Below, one piece after another: positions 6,200 through 11,760 of a stretch of 13,376 bases of DNA. Both the position numbers and the translations under genes were made by a program. How positions within the stretch are numbered: position 1 is the stretch's first letter; each line of letters starts with the position of its first letter. The notes beneath the pieces were generated by a model. That model was given only the letters and a program-made list of their open reading frames with translations. It ran no database searches and was not told the DNA's origin. The stretch comes from CAZTJA01 sp964613745 (lineage in GTDB: Bacteria > Desulfobacterota > Desulfomonilia > Desulfomonilales > Desulfomonilaceae), in the NCBI GenBank assembly GCA_964613745.1, contig CAZTJA010000088.1:1-13376 (forward strand). Reading direction: 5' to 3'.

Positions 6200-7624
6200 A
6201 TGGCCCTCATTACCTGTTACGAATGCCAAGGTAACGTATCCAGCTTGGCTAAGTCGTGCCCTCATTGTGGTGCCCCTATGGAAAACAAGCTGCTGACCCT
6301 GGTGGAAACCGGCAACCTTGATGGGGTACATGAGCTGATAAGAAAAGGAACGAATGTGAATGCAGCCGATCCAATGGGCTGGACGCCTCTGATGAAGGCG
6401 GCCGAAATGGATCGAATGGATATAGTCAAGCTCTTGCTGGAGAACGGTGCAAATCCGAATGCAGCAGATGATTCGGGAACAACACCATTGATGTGGGCTT
6501 CGGCTTCGGGCAGTCCGCTCATCGTAAGCACCCTTCTTCTTGCCGGGGCGGATCTCCATGCGCTGAGAGAAAACGGCGCCTGCGCTCTCAACTGGGCGGC
6601 TGCAAGCGGACGTTTGGAAGTTGCTCGGATGTTGATTGAGAAGGGTTCGGATATTAACCACCGGAATGACAAGGGCAGGACTCCATTGATGGAGGCATGC
6701 TCCAGAGGTCACTCAGACATCTCCGAATTTCTGCTCAATAATGGAGCGGATCCAAGCTTGGTGGATGAAGTCGGAGAGACTGCACTCTTGAAAGCAGTAA
6801 GGTCCGGGCATGACTTAATAGTCAAGTTGCTTTTAAGTCACGGCGTTTTTCCTATTGATCGGGCTGTTCGTTGGGCTGCGGCGAACGGCAGAACCAAAGT
6901 CTTGGAATTACTTTTGAGCAACGGGGCGGACCCAAATTCCACAAAGGAAACCGGGGTTACCGCTCTCATGAGAGCGGCGCTCATGAATCACCCGGATTCA
7001 GCAAAAGTGTTAATCGAAAACGGGGCGGATCCAGACCTCAAAGATGAGGACGGATGGTCGGCCCTCGTTTTGGCCTGCCGTCAGGGGCATGCGGAAGTTG
7101 TCAAACTGCTCCTCGACGGCCGGGCCAATGTCGATATAGAAGATGAGAACGGATGGACTGGTTTAATGTGGGCGGCTTCACTTGGGTACACCGATATTTG
7201 CGACCTGTTGTTGACTAAGGGCGCCGATCAAAATCACTGCGATAAGCATGGTGCCGTTGCACTTATGAAGGCGTGTCGAAGAAATTACATTGACACGGCG
7301 AGACTACTAATAAGATCGGGAGCCAACCTCAATGCAGTTGATAAAGACGGGGCAACGGCCCTGATGAGGGCATGCAGGGGACGGCACTCGGCTGTTACCA
7401 AATTGCTTCTCAACAGTGGAGCCGATCCGAATATTTCGGATAAGGACGGCAATACTGCTTTGATATTGGCTGCCGCTGAAGGCCATAGAGAAACGGTTAA
7501 GTTGCTCTTGGATTGCGGAGCTAATACAAAAGCTCGCGACAAAAACGGCTGGACGGCTCTCATGTGGGCTTCATCTCTCAGAAACAAAGATATCATTTCA
7601 TTAATCGAAGCAAAGGATAAATGA
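6200..7624 (+). CDS. Zinc-ribbon / ankyrin-repeat protein, long paralogue (13 repeats)
   Basis: A 474-residue soluble protein with no signal peptide or membrane helix. Residues 1-25 form a zinc ribbon: Cys6/Cys9 and Cys20/Cys23, a CxxC-x10-CxxC spacing ending CPHCGAPM. After a half repeat (about 30-56) come 13 ankyrin repeats, almost all exactly 33 residues, beginning at 57, 90, 123, 156, 189, 216, 249, 282, 315, 348, 381, 414 and 447. The fifth is only 27 residues (189-215) and lacks the 'GADxNAxD' hairpin. Ankyrin repeats bind other proteins, so this is probably an adaptor or inhibitor; the partner is unknown. The ATG follows GGAGGAGGT with a 6-nt spacer, implying strong translation. A sigma-54 promoter lies upstream, and a shorter paralogue follows 92 nt downstream. 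Repeats 8-13 match the paralogue's repeats 1-6 in order. Confidence 0.9.
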   Translation: MALITCYECQGNVSSLAKSCPHCGAPMENKLLTLVETGNLDGVHELIRKGTNVNAADPMGWTPLMKAAEMDRMDIVKLLLENGANPNAADDSGTTPLMWASASGSPLIVSTLLLAGADLHALRENGACALNWAAASGRLEVARMLIEKGSDINHRNDKGRTPLMEACSRGHSDISEFLLNNGADPSLVDEVGETALLKAVRSGHDLIVKLLLSHGVFPIDRAVRWAAANGRTKVLELLLSNGADPNSTKETGVTALMRAALMNHPDSAKVLIENGADPDLKDEDGWSALVLACRQGHAEVVKLLLDGRANVDIEDENGWTGLMWAASLGYTDICDLLLTKGADQNHCDKHGAVALMKACRRNYIDTARLLIRSGANLNAVDKDGATALMRACRGRHSAVTKLLLNSGADPNISDKDGNTALILAAAEGHRETVKLLLDCGANTKARDKNGWTALMWASSLRNKDIISLIEAKDK

Positions 7625-7716
7625 GCCTTTCGCTCGCTCTGATTTTCATTTTCAGTGGTGAAATTTCAGATCATATCAAAACTGCATAGGGCGGCAGTTC
7701 ACAAGAGAGGTGTACT

Positions 7717-8469
7717 ATGGCGCTTACAAGCTGCTACGAATGCAGCGATAAAGTTTCGAGTTTGGCCGATTCTTGTCCGCACTGCGGGGCTCCTATGAAA
7801 AACAAGTTGATCCACGCCGCCAATATTGGAAAATTGAAAAGTATCGAAGAGGTGCTGGCTTCCGGTGCGGCGATTGACGACAGGGACGAACACGGCTGGA
7901 CAGCCCTCATCGTGGCGGCCAAGGAAGGTCATCAAGATATCGTACAAAGCCTCATCAACAATGGCGCCGACGTAAACACCAGGGATAATAGCGGTTGGAC
8001 GCCGCTCATGTGGGCCGCTGCCGTTGGCCGGACTCAAATCGCGGAACTGCTTGTTGAAAAAGGGGCAAATCTGGAGACAAAGGATCGTTACGGTGCCACC
8101 GCTCTGATGAAGGCTGCTCGACGGGGTTATGACGACACCGTCAAGATGCTCATATCCAAGGGAGCCGATGTTAATGCATCGGATGAATATGGCTGGACAG
8201 CCTTAATGAGAGCTTGCAGACGAGGTTATCCCGAAGTCGTTAAAAGTCTTTTACCTGCAGGAGCGGACATAAGCGCAAAGGATCAGTATGGTGCAACACC
8301 GCTGATAGTTGCTGCCGCTGAAGGCCATGATGAGGTTGTTGAATTGCTTTTGGCCTCGAAAGCCTTGCTGAATGACAAAGATCGCAACGGTTGGACTGCA
8401 CTGATGTGGGCATCCTCAGCCGGAAACAGGTCTATTGTGGAAATGCTTAAAGGAAAAGGGGCTGAATGA
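7717..8469 (+). CDS. Zinc-ribbon / ankyrin-repeat protein, short paralogue (6 repeats)
   Basis: A 250-residue soluble protein with the same plan as its upstream neighbour: a zinc ribbon with Cys6/Cys9 and Cys20/Cys23 and the same CPHCGAPM ending, a half repeat at about 30-56, then six 33-residue ankyrin repeats starting at 57, 90, 123, 156, 189 and 222, ending in a short cap. Signature words line up with the last six repeats of the longer protein (for example LMWA, LMKA, LMRAC, AAAEGH, then NGWTALMWASS). It is therefore a tandem duplicate. The ATG is preceded by GAGAGGT at 7705-7711. No separate promoter is evident in the 92-nt gap, so it is probably co-transcribed with the long paralogue. 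A strong terminator follows. The target of the repeats is unknown. Confidence 0.9.
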   Translation: MALTSCYECSDKVSSLADSCPHCGAPMKNKLIHAANIGKLKSIEEVLASGAAIDDRDEHGWTALIVAAKEGHQDIVQSLINNGADVNTRDNSGWTPLMWAAAVGRTQIAELLVEKGANLETKDRYGATALMKAARRGYDDTVKMLISKGADVNASDEYGWTALMRACRRGYPEVVKSLLPAGADISAKDQYGATPLIVAAAEGHDEVVELLLASKALLNDKDRNGWTALMWASSAGNRSIVEMLKGKGAE

Positions 8470-8490
8470 ATTTCTCCACGTTTTACTACA

Positions 8491-8521
8491 AGAGCCCGGT
8501 TTCATCACCGGGCTCTTTTTT
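8491..8521 (+). terminator. Intrinsic terminator closing the ankyrin unit
   Basis: A perfect 10-bp G+C-rich stem, AGAGCCCGGT / ACCGGGCTCT, with a 6-nt loop TTCATC, followed by six T residues (8516-8521). It starts 21 nt after the stop of the short ankyrin gene and separates it from the ferredoxin operon. Confidence 0.92.
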
Positions 8522-8536
8522 GTTCTGGGAAAAAGT

Positions 8537-8554
8537 TCTAAAGTATACTTTAGA
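8537..8554. promoter_or_regulatory. 18-bp perfect palindrome, candidate operator of the kor operon
   Basis: TCTAAAGTATACTTTAGA is an uninterrupted 18-bp palindrome centred between 8545 and 8546. This is about 67 bp upstream of the start site predicted from the promoter at 8578-8605, a usual place for a transcription activator. It has no T tract and does not look like a terminator. The regulator is not identified. Confidence 0.5.
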
Positions 8555-8577
8555 TTTCCGATAAGTTTTCATAAGAA

Positions 8578-8605
8578 TTGACTACGGTGAATTTTTCGAT
8601 ATATT
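8578..8605 (+). promoter_or_regulatory. Sigma-70-type promoter of the ferredoxin/kor/hdrA operon
   Basis: TTGACT (8578-8583) and TATATT (8600-8605) each match five of six consensus bases and are 16 bp apart. The start site would be near 8612, about 28 nt before the chosen ATG at 8640. It lies between the ankyrin terminator and the first gene of the operon. Confidence 0.6.
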
Positions 8606-8639
8606 GAGTCAATTAGGTTCATTGTGTCGGGAGATCTTC

Positions 8640-8978
8640 ATGAAGTTCTGGCGTTTACCCCTGGATTCAGATGCACACTGCATACCTCAAGGAAATGTCA
8701 TAATCATAGAAAACCGATGTAAAGGTTGCGGTTTCTGCATAGAATTCTGCCCCAATGAGTGTCTCAAAGAGAGCAAAAAATATAATGCCAAAGGGTATCA
8801 TCCTCCCGAGTTGGTCTTCCAGGCCGAAGATTGTGTTGAATGCGGTCTTTGCGGATTGATTTGCCCCGAATTTGCAATCTACACTGAACTCAAAGAAGCC
8901 AAGAAAATTACCGAAGAAGACATTCAGAAAGTTACCACGCGATATTCCAGAAAAGACAAACGAGTCATAAAGAAGTAA
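8640..8978 (+). CDS. korD: 2x[4Fe-4S] ferredoxin, delta subunit of 2-oxoacid:ferredoxin oxidoreductase
   Basis: A 112-residue ferredoxin with two complete CxxCxxCxxxCP cluster motifs: Cys27/30/33/37 and Cys65/68/71/75. These bind two [4Fe-4S] clusters and would carry electrons out of the TPP-dependent oxidoreductase encoded just downstream. Between the clusters is a 27-residue spacer with 'KGYHPPEL', typical of KorD/VorD-type subunits, and the tail (82-112) is long and basic. I chose ATG 8640 because GGGAGA (8629-8634) precedes it by 5 nt. The longer TTG frame from 8604 would begin inside the predicted -10 box. korA starts 89 nt further on with no terminator between them. Confidence 0.88.
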   Translation: MKFWRLPLDSDAHCIPQGNVIIIENRCKGCGFCIEFCPNECLKESKKYNAKGYHPPELVFQAEDCVECGLCGLICPEFAIYTELKEAKKITEEDIQKVTTRYSRKDKRVIKK

Positions 8979-9067
8979 TCCGATAGGCGTCTCTGTCCCC
9001 AAAGAGCACACTAGCGTTTTGTCTTTTATGCGCGCGCAATCTAAACCAAGGTAGTTCAGGAAAGTCG

Positions 9068-10216
9068 ATGAGTGATAAAGACATCTTAACCGGAGAGCAT
9101 TTCATAACGGGAGATGCTGCATGCGCGGAAGGCGGAATTGCAGCAGGTTGCCGGTTTTTTGCCGGCTACCCGATAACCCCGGCTACGGAAGTGGCTGAGC
9201 GGATGGCTAAAAGGCTTCCCGGAGTCGGTGGAGTTTATATACAAATGGAAGACGAGATTGCTTCCATGGCAGCAATTTTAGGTGCTTCTTGGGGCGGCGT
9301 AAAATCAATGACCTCTACTTCAGGACCTGGGTTTTCCCTAATGATGGAGAATATAGGTCTGGGGATGATGACGGAAACGCCGTGTGTGGTGGTGAATATC
9401 CAACGCGCCGGACCGTCGACAGGATTGCCGACTCTGGTGGGACAAGGTGATGTAATGCAGGCCCGATGGGGGTCTCACGGTGATTATGGGTGTATAGCTC
9501 TCTGCCCTACTTCGCCTCAAGAGTGCTTTGACTTTACAATAGACGCTTTCAACCTTTCTGAAACGTACAGACAACCCGTGTTTGTGATGGCGGACGAAGT
9601 CGTCGGGCATATGACCGAACGAGTGGTAATCCCAAAACGTGAATCTCTGCGCCTCATAGAACGAAAGCGACCAGACAAGAAGCCTGCGGATTATTTACCT
9701 TTCGACAGTACCGGACCGATGCCGGCTCCTATGGCCATAGCCGGTTCCGGCTACAACGTCCATGTTACGGGTCTCACTCACGATGAACGTGGGTATCCGG
9801 TGATTACCGACATAGTCCAGGAGCGCAATGTTCGCCATATCGTAGATAAAATTAAGAACAATGCCGACAAAATAATTCGATATGAAGGTGTGTGTCTGGA
9901 TGACGCCGAAGTGGTGGTCATTGCGTATGGGTGCACGGCGAGAGTTGCAAGGGAAGCAGTGGAGAAGATGCGAGCATCCGGTCATAAAGTGGGCTTACTA
10001 AAATTGATTACAATATGGCCGTTTCCCTCGAAAATAGTCAGAAAACTCTCGAATCAGGTTAAGGCATTCGTTGTTCCGGAAATTAACTACGGTCAGATGG
10101 CATATGAAGTGGAACGAGTTTCACAGGGCAGAGCAGAGACAGCATTAATGGCACTCATGGGAGGGTCAATTCACACTCCCGCTGAAATCGAGGACGTTGT
10201 TAAAGAATACTTGTAG
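9068..10216 (+). CDS. korA: 2-oxoacid:ferredoxin oxidoreductase, alpha subunit
   Basis: A 382-residue alpha subunit of a four-part 2-oxoacid:ferredoxin oxidoreductase, most likely 2-oxoglutarate:ferredoxin oxidoreductase, which makes succinyl-CoA, CO2 and reduced ferredoxin. The N-terminal pyrimidine-binding domain shows YPITPAT (34-40), the cofactor-activating Glu region QMEDEIASM (59-67), TSTSGPGFSLM (82-92), QRAGPSTGLPT (112-122) and QARWGSHGD (131-139). The C-terminal half (about 265-365) is the PFOR domain II type. The ATG is preceded by AGGA at 9058-9061. The gene is followed by korB after 17 nt. The same fold serves branched-chain 2-oxoacid (Vor) enzymes, so the exact substrate is inferred. 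Confidence 0.9.
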   Translation: MSDKDILTGEHFITGDAACAEGGIAAGCRFFAGYPITPATEVAERMAKRLPGVGGVYIQMEDEIASMAAILGASWGGVKSMTSTSGPGFSLMMENIGLGMMTETPCVVVNIQRAGPSTGLPTLVGQGDVMQARWGSHGDYGCIALCPTSPQECFDFTIDAFNLSETYRQPVFVMADEVVGHMTERVVIPKRESLRLIERKRPDKKPADYLPFDSTGPMPAPMAIAGSGYNVHVTGLTHDERGYPVITDIVQERNVRHIVDKIKNNADKIIRYEGVCLDDAEVVVIAYGCTARVAREAVEKMRASGHKVGLLKLITIWPFPSKIVRKLSNQVKAFVVPEINYGQMAYEVERVSQGRAETALMALMGGSIHTPAEIEDVVKEYL

Positions 10217-10233
10217 GTGAGGCTTCGAGATTC

Positions 10234-11157
10234 ATGAAAATTCATCTCAGACCCAAAGTCCCTTTCGACAAAAGTGCAGCAGATCAGCTTATACAAAAAG
10301 ATCACGGGCTTCACCCTGATGATAAATACCTCAAACCGGGAAGAATACCCCATATTTGGTGTCCTGGATGCGGCCTAGGTGTAGTCCTTACAACGTTTAT
10401 AGAAGCGATGATTAGAAATCGCATTCCCGTTGAAAAAAGCGTCGTTGTGTCTGGCATCGGTTGTACAGGGCGAGTGGCCGGCTATCTGGATATGGATACG
10501 TATCATACTACTCACGGCAGAGCCATTGCCTTTGCCACAGGGCTTGCATTGGCCCGCCCTGATCTTCATGTCACCGTGTTTTCGGGAGACGGAGATCTCT
10601 TCGCAATCGGAGGCAATCACCTCATTCACGCGGCTAGACGGAATGTAAACCTGAAGGTCATCTGTGTGAACAACTTCAATTTTGGGATGACCGGAGGACA
10701 AGCTGCTCCGACTACGCCTCTGGAAGCAAGAACAACTACAACTCCGACGGGTAATGCCGAACCGGGATTCAATCTTCCTTATCTTGCGCATGCCGCGGGG
10801 GCAATCTATGTAGCTCGTTGGACTACTTTCCATCCAAGACAGCTCGTTCATTCCATTTCCCAATCTTTGGACAAGAAGGGTTTCACGTTCATCGAGGCCA
10901 TTGCCCCGTGCCCAACGGGATATGGACGGCCCAACAAACTCGGGTCCGGGCTTGATGAGATGCGTTTTTATCGTGAAATGACTGAAATCCGCAATGGAGC
11001 AGATTTGCGTGAAGCAGAGATAAAATTACGCGAGCGATTCATAGTCGGTACCTTCATCGATACAACAAGGCCGGATTTCATACAGAACTACTCCGAGAAG
11101 GTTTTGGCACGAGCGAAAACTAAGGCCAAGCCGAAAGATAAAGGTCGTGCAGCATGA
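10234..11157 (+). CDS. korB: 2-oxoacid:ferredoxin oxidoreductase, beta (TPP-binding) subunit
   Basis: A 307-residue beta subunit that binds thiamine diphosphate, magnesium and one [4Fe-4S] cluster. It shows WCPGCG (42-47), GIGCTGR (74-80), the TPP/Mg motif GDGDLFAIGGNH (118-129) with NNFNFGMTGGQ (146-156), and PCPT (225-228). Cys43, Cys46, Cys77 and Cys226 match the spacing of the four cluster ligands known in two-subunit archaeal OFORs (CxxC, about 31 residues, then about 150 residues). The last 20 residues are rich in Lys and Arg. The ribosome binding site is weak (GGTGAGG at 10216-10222 overlapping the korA stop). The stop codon overlaps the korC start in an ATGA, which indicates coupled translation. 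Confidence 0.92.
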   Translation: MKIHLRPKVPFDKSAADQLIQKDHGLHPDDKYLKPGRIPHIWCPGCGLGVVLTTFIEAMIRNRIPVEKSVVVSGIGCTGRVAGYLDMDTYHTTHGRAIAFATGLALARPDLHVTVFSGDGDLFAIGGNHLIHAARRNVNLKVICVNNFNFGMTGGQAAPTTPLEARTTTTPTGNAEPGFNLPYLAHAAGAIYVARWTTFHPRQLVHSISQSLDKKGFTFIEAIAPCPTGYGRPNKLGSGLDEMRFYREMTEIRNGADLREAEIKLRERFIVGTFIDTTRPDFIQNYSEKVLARAKTKAKPKDKGRAA

Positions 11158-11723
11158 CCGAAAAACAGGAAGTCAGACTAGCGGGATTCGGCGGCCAGGG
11201 TATTGTACTTTCGGGTCATATTTTAGGTAAGGCTGCAACGCTCTTTGAGAAGAAGAATGCCGTGTTCACTCAGAGCTACGGGCCGGAAGCCAGGGGCGGT
11301 TCGTGCAGTGCCGACATAGTGATTTCAACAGAAGCGGTTTATTATCCGAAAGTCGGCAAGCCCAATGTTCTCGTTATCATGAGCCAAGGCGCCTGGACAA
11401 CATACGGCAAAAATATTCAATCCGGTGGTGTCCTCATAATCGATGAAGATTTGGTCAAAATCGATGAGATCCCAAATGATGTGGTTTTGTACGGGGTCCC
11501 CTGTACCAGAATAGCCGAAAGTATGGGTCGCAAAATCGTGGCCAACATAGTTATGCTTGGGGCATTGGCGGCCCTCGGCGGTGTTATAGATTATGAATCT
11601 ATGAAACAGTCGGTGCTTTCTTCAATACCCCCTGGAACGGAAGATTTGAATGTTTCCGCGTTTGACAAAGGTTATGAATACGCCCGAAATCTGCTCTCCA
11701 AAACCAAGACCGATCGGACCTAA
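11154..11723 (+). CDS. korC: 2-oxoacid:ferredoxin oxidoreductase, gamma subunit
   Basis: A 189-residue gamma subunit of the same complex. It has the diagnostic GFGGQGI (11-17), which forms the CoA/domain-III type nucleotide-like fold, and SYGPEARGGSC (41-51). Length fits the POR gamma family (about 180-190). It overlaps korB by 4 nt (ATGA). The HdrA-type gene begins 37 nt after its stop on the same strand, with no terminator in the gap. Confidence 0.92.
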   Translation: MTEKQEVRLAGFGGQGIVLSGHILGKAATLFEKKNAVFTQSYGPEARGGSCSADIVISTEAVYYPKVGKPNVLVIMSQGAWTTYGKNIQSGGVLIIDEDLVKIDEIPNDVVLYGVPCTRIAESMGRKIVANIVMLGALAALGGVIDYESMKQSVLSSIPPGTEDLNVSAFDKGYEYARNLLSKTKTDRT

Positions 11724-11750
11724 TTAAGCGGATCGACAGGCTAATGCGAT

Positions 11751-11755
11751 AGAGG
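11751..11755 (+). promoter_or_regulatory. Ribosome binding site that decides the hdrA start
   Basis: AGAGG lies 5 nt upstream of TTG 11761. The last in-frame stop upstream is TAA at 11725-11727, and there is no ATG or GTG between it and the TTG, so TTG is the only convincing start. The nearby ATG at 11744 is out of frame and meets a stop at once. Confidence 0.55.
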
Positions 11756-11760
11756 TTCCA

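Noticed and set aside
5903..6712. A 269-codon open frame on the minus strand across the intergenic region and the start of the ankyrin gene.
   Set aside because: Its second half is antisense to a clear ankyrin gene with a strong ribosome binding site. The translation has no family signature and many Cys, Arg and His residues typical of a shadow frame.
7285..7596. A minus-strand open frame within the ankyrin array.
   Set aside because: The repeated 33-codon unit keeps antisense frames open by periodicity. The product is itself a mirror of the repeats with no start signal.
7659..7668. 10-bp palindrome TGAAATTTCA between the two ankyrin genes.
   Set aside because: Short and A/T-rich, expected by chance, with no promoter elements near it.
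8604..8639. A TTG start at 8604 giving a ferredoxin 12 residues longer.
   Set aside because: It begins inside the predicted -10 box and has no ribosome binding site, while ATG 8640 has GGGAGA 5 nt upstream.
8991..9014. Possible hairpin CTCT...AGAG between korD and korA.
   Set aside because: The stem is only 4-5 bp and has no T tract, so it is not a terminator. The genes are better treated as one operon.
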